Shown here in pieces: positions 32,592 through 41,483 of a DNA stretch of 64,000 bases. Source of the DNA: Glaciecola amylolytica (GTDB taxonomy: Bacteria > Bacteroidota > Bacteroidia > Flavobacteriales_D > Crocinitomicaceae); assembly GCA_003856375.1 (NCBI GenBank), contig CP034120.1, positions 3,467,501-3,531,500 of the forward strand, read 5' to 3'. Below the pieces are notes generated by a model. The model was not told the origin of the DNA. It saw only the letters and a list, made by a program, of their open reading frames with translations, and did no database searches. Made by a program: the position numbers and the translations under genes. Positions within the stretch are counted from its first letter, which is position 1, and each line of letters begins with the position of its first letter.

Positions 32592-34769
32592 TTAACGTAA
32601 AACTTCAATAAAGCCTTGCTTTTCTATTTCTTCTCCCGATCCTAAAATGGCTTTTAATCGATAGAAATAAACTCCTTCGGCCATTTCTTTTCCGGACTCA
32701 TCTTTTCCGTCCCACTGAAAATCAGGTTTGGCAAACGAACAAACCGGATTTCCCCAGCGATTGACAATCGCTATTTCCAGGGATTGAATTCCGGCATAGG
32801 AAACCAATGAGAAGTAATCGTTCACATGATCTCCGTTCGGGGTGAAAATATTCGGAACTTCTACGAAACAAGCCAACGACATGTCGACCACAAATGAATC
32901 TGTTTCAGAAATACAAGCTCCGTTTTGAGCGAAAACATAATAAGTTGTCGATGTATTTGCATATAAGGTATTCGTTGATCCGCTCAGATTTCCCGGCGTC
33001 CATACAAAAGTGCTGTTCGGTACATCGGAACTGACCGTTGCTACAACTGACGTTCCCGGACAAACCTGAAAATCATCCGGAACCGTAATCTGAGGATTTG
33101 GCAAAGCAGTCGTTAAAATCGAATCTCTTCCCAAAGGACAGCCGTGATAGGAACCCGTTGCATAAATCCATCCTGCATTCTGATCGTTTACCAGGAAGGT
33201 TTGATTTGTACTTCCGGACGGAATCCAGACATAGGTCATTCCCGGCATATTTCCTGAGACGGAAAGCATGGTTGAAGCTCCTTCGCAGAATTCAGAAGTT
33301 CCCGAAATGGTTACTTCCAATGCCGGAATCACCAAAACAGGAGTTGCTTTCGTATCCGTGCAGCCATTCGGTGATGTTCCAATGACTGAAAATGTGCTGT
33401 TTGAAACTGGAGAAACCAATCTGACCGGTTGCGTATTCCCATCGTTCCAGAGATAATTTGTCCCGTTGACAGACGATGTAACCATCAACTGTACCTGATC
33501 ACCAAGGCAAATTGTGTCATCTGAAGCCTGCAGTGTCAATACCGGACTTGGTCTTACAATTGCAGCAGTTGACACCATGTTCGAAGTACATCCGAAAGCA
33601 TTCGTTCCAACCACCGAATAAATCGTTGTGGAACCCGGAGTGACCGAAAGAGTGGAACCCGCTATGTTTCCGGGAGTCCAAACATAAGTCATATTGTTGC
33701 TTGTGGAAGAAGCGGTAAAAACGGCCATTTCTCCGGCACAAATAGTATCATTTCCACTGACGGTAATTACCGGCGGCGGTATCAGATTAATTGTGAATGA
33801 AACCTGATCAGAACAACCAATTGCTCCGTCATATACATACAAGGTTTGCGAAGAAATAATTGCTGCTCCCGGTAAATATGAAGTACCTGTTCCGTTCGGA
33901 CCTGTGTAATAGCGCTGATTACCACTTAAGTTCGTTCCCGAAATAACGGGCAATATATAAAACGAACAAGTGGTAATGTCCTGAACCGGATTAAGTGTTG
34001 GTGTCTGAATAATCGAAACCTGAATATTTGCTACTGAATCGGCACAACCGGGTGCTCCTCCAATCGTATAATGATAGGCTCCATTGGTATTTGTTCCCGG
34101 TGTAAATGTTCCCAGATAACCGTTTGAAAGGGTTGAAGGTCCGGTCCAGATACCGTTGGAAGACAAGATTCCTCCGGTAATTTCTGAATACAAGTTCAGG
34201 GAATTGGCAGAAGCACATTCCGTTACTCCGAAGTTGAGTGGGATCGGCTGACATTGAAACAATTTCAAATCGTCAAAGCCCACATCGTTTCCTCCGGTTC
34301 CGGCAGTATTTGTACTGATTTCAAAAACAATCGAATTTGTTGGTGCAGTAAATGCGACCATCGTAATATCGTTCCAGGTGCTCCCGTTGATGACGTTTTG
34401 AGTCACCAATACATTTCCCCCGTTGTCTTTCACCTGAATGGTCAGATTGTTTGTACTTGTCCAGGTGTCGCGGGTGGAAAATGAAAACCGGTATTGCTGT
34501 CCGACGCAAACATCTGTGAATGGCTGCGAATAAAGCAAGCCAACATAACCATCCACAATATTCATATACATTCCGTAGGTTCCTGTGCGGACACAACCTG
34601 CATATGTTTGAGGATTATTCTGGTAAGTGGTTCCGGGTAATAAATGAGGAATAACAGTGGTATACTCATAAGACTCATGATAAATCTGCGTCCAGTTGCA
34701 TTGAGTATATCCTGTAAAATAATTGGAAATAGCTATCAATAAGAGAAGGGAACCCGTTCGTAGTTTCAT
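32592..34769 (-). CDS. T9SS type B surface protein A1
   Basis: A 725-residue protein beginning at the ATG 34767-34769 with a signal peptide (MKLRTGSLLLLIAISNYFTGYTQ). The N-terminal CNW module (about 24-190; SYEYTTVIPHLLPGTTYQN, FSFSTRDTW, NDVGFDDLKLFQC) looks like a carbohydrate-binding-type jelly roll. About six Ig-like repeats follow with motifs such as GxDTICxGexxxFTAS and TYVWTPGN, then a type B sorting domain (about 640-725: NIFTPNGDHVNDYF, IVNRWGN, FQWDGKDESG, EGVYFYRL). It shares its N-terminal module with the gene at 43172. The gene starts 71 bases from the stop of B1 and no own promoter was found. Confidence 0.88.
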   Translation of the reverse strand: MKLRTGSLLLLIAISNYFTGYTQCNWTQIYHESYEYTTVIPHLLPGTTYQNNPQTYAGCVRTGTYGMYMNIVDGYVGLLYSQPFTDVCVGQQYRFSFSTRDTWTSTNNLTIQVKDNGGNVLVTQNVINGSTWNDITMVAFTAPTNSIVFEISTNTAGTGGNDVGFDDLKLFQCQPIPLNFGVTECASANSLNLYSEITGGILSSNGIWTGPSTLSNGYLGTFTPGTNTNGAYHYTIGGAPGCADSVANIQVSIIQTPTLNPVQDITTCSFYILPVISGTNLSGNQRYYTGPNGTGTSYLPGAAIISSQTLYVYDGAIGCSDQVSFTINLIPPPVITVSGNDTICAGEMAVFTASSTSNNMTYVWTPGNIAGSTLSVTPGSTTIYSVVGTNAFGCTSNMVSTAAIVRPSPVLTLQASDDTICLGDQVQLMVTSSVNGTNYLWNDGNTQPVRLVSPVSNSTFSVIGTSPNGCTDTKATPVLVIPALEVTISGTSEFCEGASTMLSVSGNMPGMTYVWIPSGSTNQTFLVNDQNAGWIYATGSYHGCPLGRDSILTTALPNPQITVPDDFQVCPGTSVVATVSSDVPNSTFVWTPGNLSGSTNTLYANTSTTYYVFAQNGACISETDSFVVDMSLACFVEVPNIFTPNGDHVNDYFSLVSYAGIQSLEIAIVNRWGNPVCSFAKPDFQWDGKDESGKEMAEGVYFYRLKAILGSGEEIEKQGFIEVLR

Positions 34770-34797
34770 TGTTTGGAGAAGATTAATGCGTGATGAT

Positions 34798-34833
34798 AAA
34801 AAATCAGGCAAGAAGAGTTCCTGCCTGATTTTT
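34798..34833 (-). terminator. Terminator after surface protein B1
   Basis: AAAAAATCAGGCA and TGCCTGATTTTT form a long stem with an 11-base loop just after the stop at 34841. The T tract is on the reverse strand. Confidence 0.8.
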
Positions 34834-34840
34834 CTGGTTT

Positions 34841-37800
34841 TTATTGAATCACTAATTTAATAGTGCTTGCTTTGCTTTCGTTCTGAACGCGTACGAAGTA
34901 AACTCCCGGAGTCCACCCCTGAACAGATAATTCTGTTTGAGCATCCAATTTTTCAATCGTAGAAATCAATGTTCCTGTTGTTGAATAAACTGCTGCAGAT
35001 GCATCTGTTGTTTCAGGAATTGAAATGATCACTTTATCAGAAGCCGGGTTCGGGTAAACACTCAATCCTTCGATTCCGTTTTCTTCAATTCCGGCTGTAC
35101 TTGTTACCACGATTGTTTGAATAACCGTTTGTGTTCCACATTCGTTTGTCAACGTTGCCGTAACCATGTATGGACCTGCCACTGTGTAGGTATGACTGAT
35201 CGTTGAAGGTGCATTTGTCAACGTTGTTCCGTCTCCGAAATTCCATGAATACGAATCAACGTTTTGCGGATTCAATACAGTGAAAGTATAAGTCGGCATG
35301 TTGTTTTGAACAAACAACGCGCTGTTTGCAGTAGGAATATTGTTTACTGTTACGTTAACGGAACCGATTCCTGTACATCCGTCAGCATTTGTAACATATA
35401 CCACATACGGACCTGATTGTGTCACCGTTCTTGTTTGAGTAGTCACTAAAGATCCGCTCCAAACATAAGTAGCACCAGGATTTCCTGCATCCAAAATAAC
35501 GGACTCACCTTCACAGATTGTTGTGTCATTTCCTAATTGCACGGATGGGTTTACATTCACAATTTCTACCGTTTCGATTTTCTTCGCACAAGCAGCACTT
35601 CCGTTGTTACTCATCCAAACATCGTATTCTCCCGGTTGAATTCCTGTAAACGTTACATCATCCCCCCATACAGCAGGAGTTGTACCTTGAGGAACCAAGG
35701 CAAACTTGCATAATGAACTTGAAATCTGCCAATCAGAAATTGCCTGACGCATAGCATCTCCACCTGTAGCAGCACTGAAAGCATGTTTCCACGTTGAAGT
35801 ATTCGCACTCATATAAGCTGCAGGCATTTGAATATTGGAGAAAATACTTACTCCGTCAACAGACAAACTAGCTTTTCCAGCAATATCAATTTTGAAAATT
35901 ACCTGAGCATCTGTTTTCAATTTCCACGCTGTAGTATTGGTACTGAAATAAAGTGTAGAAGAAGCAACCGGTGTAACTGCTGTAGCACTCACACCACCTG
36001 TATTTCCGTAAACCAGGTAAACTCCAACTGCATTCACACCATTTCCTGCAGCATCGAAAACCAATCTTAACTTGGATCCGCTACCATTATGGTTTCCGTT
36101 GTTTGCAATATCGTCTGCAAATGAATAAGTGATTCCGTCAGCTCCTCCCGTACCGAAAGCATTGATCGGTTGATCGGCAGTCATTTTAAACTTCATAATA
36201 AAGGAGTTATTCGCTCCCAACACAATTGCAGGATCCTGAATAATCGCGGAAGCACCTGCAATACTTGTTGCAGAAGGTGTTATTACCAATCTTCCTCCTG
36301 TGATCGCTGCAGTACTTTGTAAAGTCACATTCGTCAAATCAGTTCCGGCATTTGCAAACGGGTTTGCGTAAATGATTGTTTCTGTCGGTTCAAAAATATC
36401 CGACAAAGTCACGATTCCTCCCAGGTTGTTGCAATCGTAATCTACAACTGCTACATCCGCTCCGAATCCAACAATGACATTCAAAGGCAATGAATCAACC
36501 TGATCCGGACAACTGCTGCTTTTAACCTCATAATAAATCGTATAAACACTGTCTGCTCCCGGAACAAAATTGTAAGTATTCGTAGCGTTCCACGGCTGCA
36601 ATACAGCTCCTGTACTGCTTAAGAATTGGTATTCCCAGGTTGATCCTCCGTTGATCAAAGCCGGAGTAACTGTAGTTGTAACAGCAACAGGTGATCCCGG
36701 TGCACAAATCTGGTTTGGAGTATACGCCGCTGTGCGGGTAACTTTAGACAAAGGAGAAACAAAAGCTGTGGTCGTTGATGTACAACCAAAAGAGTTCGTT
36801 CCTGTGATCGTATAAACCGTTGCATTTGCAGGATTAGCCAATACAGTGTCATTGTTCGTTACATTCAATCCCGTAGCCGGAGCCCATGCAAAGGTAGTTG
36901 TCGGGCTTACATCTGATACAGTCAGTTGTACGTTATCTCCTGCACAAAAAGCAATTTGTGGAGTATTTACAGTCATAACCGGAACCGCATTCACATTTAC
37001 CGAAGCCTCTTCGGAAGTATCGCGATCGCTGGTTGCCAAACAAGTTGTAATTGCACGAACATTGACTGTTTGTGTCGGTGAAGTTGAAAAAGTAGCATTC
37101 GTTGCAGAAGCGTAATCAGCCCATCCTGAACCATCATTATATTGCCACTGGTATCCGAAACCGGTATTGAATGAGCCACCTGTTAAACTGAAATTAACCG
37201 CTTGTCCGGGGCAAATTGTCGAATTGTTTGAAACTGCCGTAAGATGAGCCGGAGCTCCTGAACATCCGGGAGCAGCTGTCCACTCCAATTGTACATTCGG
37301 AGCCCACGTACCACGTGATGTAGCCGTTGGTGGTGCTAAAGGATCCGGGTTCGTTGTTGCGTTACCATAATAGATCGTTCTGTTATCGCCTCCAGAGTTC
37401 GTATATCTCCAAAAGGAACCTGCTGCAGATCCCGGCTGATTTTCATCCACTCCAATAACGATATTATCTACACCATTCCATTGAAAAGGAGTCGTTAAGG
37501 TAATTTCCAACCAGTTTCCTGTTGCCGGAAAAGTGACTGTTCCTGAAAAACAGTTCGTTAGTCCTGCTCCGGGAATCCAATCTGTAGTTGATGTGAAATT
37601 CACTTTGTTTGTATGTCCAAGGTATACGGTCCACCCTGTTGTATTTGCAGATCCACCTGAAGCGTAATAATAACGAACTTTCGTAATCGTACCGATCCCA
37701 TTTCCTCCGGCAGCAATAATATCTGATGCCTTGTAAATACTTTGAGAGTAATGATAGACATTTGCTGCGTTTACCGGAGCATTGTTTGTAGTGGCGGTAC

Positions 37801-37927
37801 CAGTACCAACCGTAACCATTGTTTGAGCAGAAGAAAAGAAAGAAGTCATTGCCAAGGCAAGTCCGAAAGTGTACTTGCCGAAGAGCAGACCTCTACGCAT
37901 TTTGTTAAAAGTTAGTTGTTTCTTCAT
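34841..37927 (-). CDS. T9SS type A surface protein B1 with lectin-like domain
   Basis: A 1028-residue protein with a signal peptide (about 1-35, MKKQLTFNKMRRGLL...SSAQT), Ig-like regions, and a concanavalin/L-type-lectin-like beta-sandwich at about 530-740 (IMKFKMTADQPINAF, GADGITYSFADD, GSGSKLRLVFDA). Further Ig-like and PKD domains (SYSWNFGDGTT at about 895) follow, then a type A sorting domain (about 945-1028: LSVYPNPASDKVIISI, VQGWTPGVYFVRVQ, STIKLVIQ). Type A domains lead to attachment on the surface via A-LPS in species studied. It is a tandem paralogue of 38251-41340, with a nearly identical last 560 bases. Confidence 0.9.
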   Translation of the reverse strand: MKKQLTFNKMRRGLLFGKYTFGLALAMTSFFSSAQTMVTVGTGTATTNNAPVNAANVYHYSQSIYKASDIIAAGGNGIGTITKVRYYYASGGSANTTGWTVYLGHTNKVNFTSTTDWIPGAGLTNCFSGTVTFPATGNWLEITLTTPFQWNGVDNIVIGVDENQPGSAAGSFWRYTNSGGDNRTIYYGNATTNPDPLAPPTATSRGTWAPNVQLEWTAAPGCSGAPAHLTAVSNNSTICPGQAVNFSLTGGSFNTGFGYQWQYNDGSGWADYASATNATFSTSPTQTVNVRAITTCLATSDRDTSEEASVNVNAVPVMTVNTPQIAFCAGDNVQLTVSDVSPTTTFAWAPATGLNVTNNDTVLANPANATVYTITGTNSFGCTSTTTAFVSPLSKVTRTAAYTPNQICAPGSPVAVTTTVTPALINGGSTWEYQFLSSTGAVLQPWNATNTYNFVPGADSVYTIYYEVKSSSCPDQVDSLPLNVIVGFGADVAVVDYDCNNLGGIVTLSDIFEPTETIIYANPFANAGTDLTNVTLQSTAAITGGRLVITPSATSIAGASAIIQDPAIVLGANNSFIMKFKMTADQPINAFGTGGADGITYSFADDIANNGNHNGSGSKLRLVFDAAGNGVNAVGVYLVYGNTGGVSATAVTPVASSTLYFSTNTTAWKLKTDAQVIFKIDIAGKASLSVDGVSIFSNIQMPAAYMSANTSTWKHAFSAATGGDAMRQAISDWQISSSLCKFALVPQGTTPAVWGDDVTFTGIQPGEYDVWMSNNGSAACAKKIETVEIVNVNPSVQLGNDTTICEGESVILDAGNPGATYVWSGSLVTTQTRTVTQSGPYVVYVTNADGCTGIGSVNVTVNNIPTANSALFVQNNMPTYTFTVLNPQNVDSYSWNFGDGTTLTNAPSTISHTYTVAGPYMVTATLTNECGTQTVIQTIVVTSTAGIEENGIEGLSVYPNPASDKVIISIPETTDASAAVYSTTGTLISTIEKLDAQTELSVQGWTPGVYFVRVQNESKASTIKLVIQ

Positions 37928-37993
37928 AAGTAATTTAAATTTAATTTTCCGCTAACATATGGAAATAGGGTACTTTCTTTCAAAAAAGAAGAA

Positions 37994-38010
37994 GGACAAA
38001 AAGGAGACAA
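37994..38010 (-). promoter_or_regulatory. GGACAAAA direct repeat upstream of B1
   Basis: GGACAAAA (37994-38001) and GAGACAATT overlap region (GACAA at 38006) are spaced exactly 11 bases, 67 bases before the ATG. The same 11-base spaced motif lies upstream of B2 and A2. It is a candidate activator or operator site. Confidence 0.5.
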
Positions 38011-38201
38011 TTAACGTTTTGTTATTTTTAAAACATATCAGACCGTTATTGCTAATTATTTGAAACCATTCCACTGATAATCAGCATAAAGTTCATTCCA
38101 CTTTGAGGCAACTTTTTATTGCATTCAATCGAAACAGAGGTTGATTTCAGCATTAATTGCTTAGTTGATTCTTCTTTTGGGCTTAAAAAATCAGGTAAAA
38201 A

Positions 38202-38235
38202 AAATGCGGACAGAATTAAATCCTGCCCGCATTCC
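38202..38235 (-). terminator. Terminator after surface protein B2
   Basis: AATGCGG-a-CAG and CTG-c-CCGCATT pair with one internal mismatch around a 9-base loop, preceded by an A run that is a U tract on the reverse transcript. Confidence 0.75.
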
Positions 38236-38250
38236 TTTTTCTAGTTGTTA

Positions 38251-41200
38251 TTATTGAATCACTAATTTAATAGTGCTTGTTTTGCTTTCGTTCTGAACGC
38301 GTACGAAGTAAACTCCAGGAGTCCACCCCTGAACAGATAATTCTGTTTGAGCATCCAATTTTTCAATCGTAGAAATCAATGTTCCTGTTGTTGAATAAAC
38401 GGTTGCAGATGCATCTGTTGTTTCAGGAATTGAAATCGTTATTTTATCAGAAGCAGGGTTCGGGTAAACACTCAATCCTTCGATTCCGTTTTCTTCAATT
38501 CCAGCCGTACTTGTTACTACGATTGTTTGAATAACCGTTTGCGTTCCACACTCATTTGTCAAAGTTGCCGTAACCATGTATGGTCCTGCTACTGTGTACG
38601 TATGACTTGCAGTAGAAGGTGCGTTTGTCAACGTAGATCCGTCTCCGAAATTCCATGAGTAAGAATCAACGTTTTGCGGATTCAATACAGTGAAAGTATA
38701 AGTCGGCATGTTGTTTTGAACATACAATGCGCTGTTTGCAGTAGGAATATTATTCACTGTTACGTTAATAGAACCGATTCCTGTACATCCGTCAGCATTT
38801 GTAACATAAACGACATATGGACCAGCTTCTGTAACTGTTCTTGTTTGAGTTGTAAGTTGAGAATTACTCCAAACGTAAGAAGAACCTGTATTTCCTGCAT
38901 TCAAAGTGATGGATTCACCTTCACAGATCGTTGTGTCATTTCCTAATAACACAAGTGGGTTCAGGTTTTCTACCTCGATTGTTTTGATTTTCTTAGCACA
39001 AGAAGTAGTACCGTTACTGCTCATCCAAACATCATATGTACCTGGCTGAACATTTGTAAATGATAATCCTGATTGCCAAGCAGCCGGTGTTTGGTTAGCA
39101 GCAACCATCGCAATCTGAGAAATCGGTGCAGTTATAACCACATCTGAAATCGCCTGACGCAATGCATCTCCACCTGTACTTGCACTGAATGCCTGTTTCC
39201 AGGTTGTTGTATTTGCATTCATGTAAGCTGCCGGCATTTGAACATTAGAGAAAATTGTCAAACCATCCAATGTTAAACTAGCTTTTCCTAACTCATTAAT
39301 TGTTAATACTGCCTGAACATCTGTTTTCAATTTCCACGCAGATGTATTGTTGCTGTAATAAAGTGTAGAAGCAGCACCCGGTGTAACTGATGTTGCACTC
39401 ACACCACCTGTATTTCCGTAAACCAAATAGATACCTGTAATGTTTGCACCATTATCAGCAGCATCAAATACCAATCTCAATTTAGATCCGCTACCATTTT
39501 GGTTTCCGTTGTTTGCAACATCATCACCAAATGAATAAGTCAAACCATCAGCTCCGCCTGTATTATACGTATTGATCGGTTGATCAGCAGTCATTTTAAA
39601 GCTCAATGTCATTGCATTGTTTGTTCCTGTCTGGAAATTCGGATCAACGATAACAGCAGAAGCACTTGCAATACTTATTGCTGAAGGAGTTATTACCAAT
39701 CTTCCTCCTGTAATTGCAGCTCCACCAAGTAGAGTCACATTCGTCAAATCAGTTGTAGCATTCGCAAACGGATTGGAATAAACAGGACTTTGTGATACCT
39801 GACCAAAATCATTACTCAAAGTAACCGTTCCACCCAGGTTATTACAATCGTAATCTACCACATTTACAGTTGCACCAAAACCAACAATAACAGAAATCAA
39901 ACTTGAATCGATTGCATCCGGACATGTTGTAGAACGCACATCGTAATAGATTTTGTAAACGCTGTCAGCAGCAGGAACAAAGTTGTAAACACCTGTAGAA
40001 TTCCAAGGCTGTAATTCAGCACCATTCGCCCCGATGAAACGGTATTCATAAGAACCACCACCAAAAAGAGTTGCTGGCGAAGCAGATGCCGTTACAGTTA
40101 CCGGAATTCCCGGAGTACAGATTGTAGAAGGAGAATAACTTGCCGTTTTCACTACTTTAGAAACAGGAGAAATCAATACTGTTGTCGTGTCTTTACATCC
40201 AACCAAATCTGTACCGATTACAGTGTATGTTGTTGGGTTAACAGGGTTTGCATTCACTGTATCGTTGTTTGTAACGTTCAATCCTGTTGCAGGAGACCAT
40301 ACGTAAGTTGCAGCACCATTTGCAATTACCTGAGCCGGAGTTCCGGAACAATATGCTACGGAGGTAAAGTTTGCAGCTACCGTTGGGGCTGCATTTACAA
40401 CAATTGAAACATCTTCAGAAGTATCGCGGTCATTCGTTGTCAAACAAGTTGTAATTGCACGAACGTTCACCGTTTGAGTTGGTTGTACGGAATAAGTTGC
40501 ATTTGTCGCTGACGGATAATCTACCCAGCCAGATCCGGTATTGTATTGCCATTGATATCCCAAACCAGTTACCCATCCTGTAGCAGCACTGCTTAAACTT
40601 AGGTTTACAGGTGTTGTGCTATTAGAACAAATAGTTGAAACGGATGACTGTGCCATTGCATGAGCCGGAGTTCCAGCACACGGCTGCTCTATTTCATGAA
40701 CAAATTGAGCTTGAGGCACATATCCAAATCTACCTGACGCAGTCGGTGGTGATGCAGGATTCGGATTGTTTGAATCATCATAATAATACATTGATCTGTC
40801 GGCACCTGTAGCATGTGATCTCCAGTTAATGGTTGAATAACCGGTTGTGTTTTCATCTACTGCAACGACTACATTGCTCACACCATCCCAAATAAATGGA
40901 GTTGACAAGGTAATTTCCATCCAGGTATTGGTTCCCGGAGCAGTTAAGTTACCGGAGAAAACCTGCGTCATACTGGTTACAGGAATCCATGAAGACGTAG
41001 TCGAAAAGCTAGTCAGGGAAGTTTCACCCATGTATACTGTCCATGAATTTGCATTTGTAAGTGATCCCGTAGCATTGAAAAATCGGATTTTAGTAATGCG
41101 GTTTACTTGTCCGGCAACTGCTACAGCAAAATCAGATGCTAAATAAATTTGCTGAGAATAAGTATAACCGTAATAACCATAAATAGGAAGATTTCCGGTC

Positions 41201-41340
41201 GTAGTTGTTCCTGTAGCTACACTTGTAGTTACAGTTTGTCCAAACGACATAACAGAACTCAATGTGGCAGCAAATGCAATTGCAAGCTTGCCCGATAGAA
41301 TTCTCTTACGCATTTTGTTAAAAGTAAGTTGTTCTTTCAT
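38251..41340 (-). CDS. T9SS type A surface protein B2 with lectin-like domain
   Basis: A 1029-residue paralogue of B1 with the same layout: signal peptide (MKEQLTFNKMRKRIL...SFGQT), a beta-rich N-terminal module (TKIRFFNATG), Ig-like domains, the lectin-like domain (about 530-740), PKD (SYSWNFGDGST), and a type A sorting domain ending STIKLVIQ. The N-terminal two-thirds have diverged, while the last 560 bases are about 97 percent identical to B1. This suggests recent exchange at the 3' end. The upstream region resembles that of B1 (CCATAAGTTAGC), with a GGACAAAA repeat. Confidence 0.9.
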   Translation of the reverse strand: MKEQLTFNKMRKRILSGKLAIAFAATLSSVMSFGQTVTTSVATGTTTTGNLPIYGYYGYTYSQQIYLASDFAVAVAGQVNRITKIRFFNATGSLTNANSWTVYMGETSLTSFSTTSSWIPVTSMTQVFSGNLTAPGTNTWMEITLSTPFIWDGVSNVVVAVDENTTGYSTINWRSHATGADRSMYYYDDSNNPNPASPPTASGRFGYVPQAQFVHEIEQPCAGTPAHAMAQSSVSTICSNSTTPVNLSLSSAATGWVTGLGYQWQYNTGSGWVDYPSATNATYSVQPTQTVNVRAITTCLTTNDRDTSEDVSIVVNAAPTVAANFTSVAYCSGTPAQVIANGAATYVWSPATGLNVTNNDTVNANPVNPTTYTVIGTDLVGCKDTTTVLISPVSKVVKTASYSPSTICTPGIPVTVTASASPATLFGGGSYEYRFIGANGAELQPWNSTGVYNFVPAADSVYKIYYDVRSTTCPDAIDSSLISVIVGFGATVNVVDYDCNNLGGTVTLSNDFGQVSQSPVYSNPFANATTDLTNVTLLGGAAITGGRLVITPSAISIASASAVIVDPNFQTGTNNAMTLSFKMTADQPINTYNTGGADGLTYSFGDDVANNGNQNGSGSKLRLVFDAADNGANITGIYLVYGNTGGVSATSVTPGAASTLYYSNNTSAWKLKTDVQAVLTINELGKASLTLDGLTIFSNVQMPAAYMNANTTTWKQAFSASTGGDALRQAISDVVITAPISQIAMVAANQTPAAWQSGLSFTNVQPGTYDVWMSSNGTTSCAKKIKTIEVENLNPLVLLGNDTTICEGESITLNAGNTGSSYVWSNSQLTTQTRTVTEAGPYVVYVTNADGCTGIGSINVTVNNIPTANSALYVQNNMPTYTFTVLNPQNVDSYSWNFGDGSTLTNAPSTASHTYTVAGPYMVTATLTNECGTQTVIQTIVVTSTAGIEENGIEGLSVYPNPASDKITISIPETTDASATVYSTTGTLISTIEKLDAQTELSVQGWTPGVYFVRVQNESKTSTIKLVIQ

Positions 41341-41408
41341 AAAAAAGATGATAAGTTTAATTTGGAGCTAACTTATGGATAATACGAAGGTTTTACTAAA
41401 AGTTTACT

Positions 41409-41428
41409 AGGACAAAACAGGGACAAAA
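41409..41428 (-). promoter_or_regulatory. GGACAAAA direct repeat upstream of B2
   Basis: AGGACAAAA (41409-41417) and GGGACAAAA (41420-41428) are spaced 11 bases. The inner copy lies 34 bases from a TAAGTTAG box (41368-41375), the same distance as at B1. Confidence 0.55.
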
Positions 41429-41483
41429 GGGGGCTTCTGTTAAATACTTAATAGTAAAATAATTAGATTGTTTTTATTTGAAA

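Larger units (their letters stand above)
37928..38250. other. Regulatory region between B1 and B2
   Basis: A 323-base spacer holding the B1 upstream region (CTAACATA box at 37952-37959, GGACAAAA direct repeat at 37994-38010) and the B2 terminator (38202-38235). The stretch between about 38020 and 38190 shows no gene or structure I can name. Confidence 0.6.
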
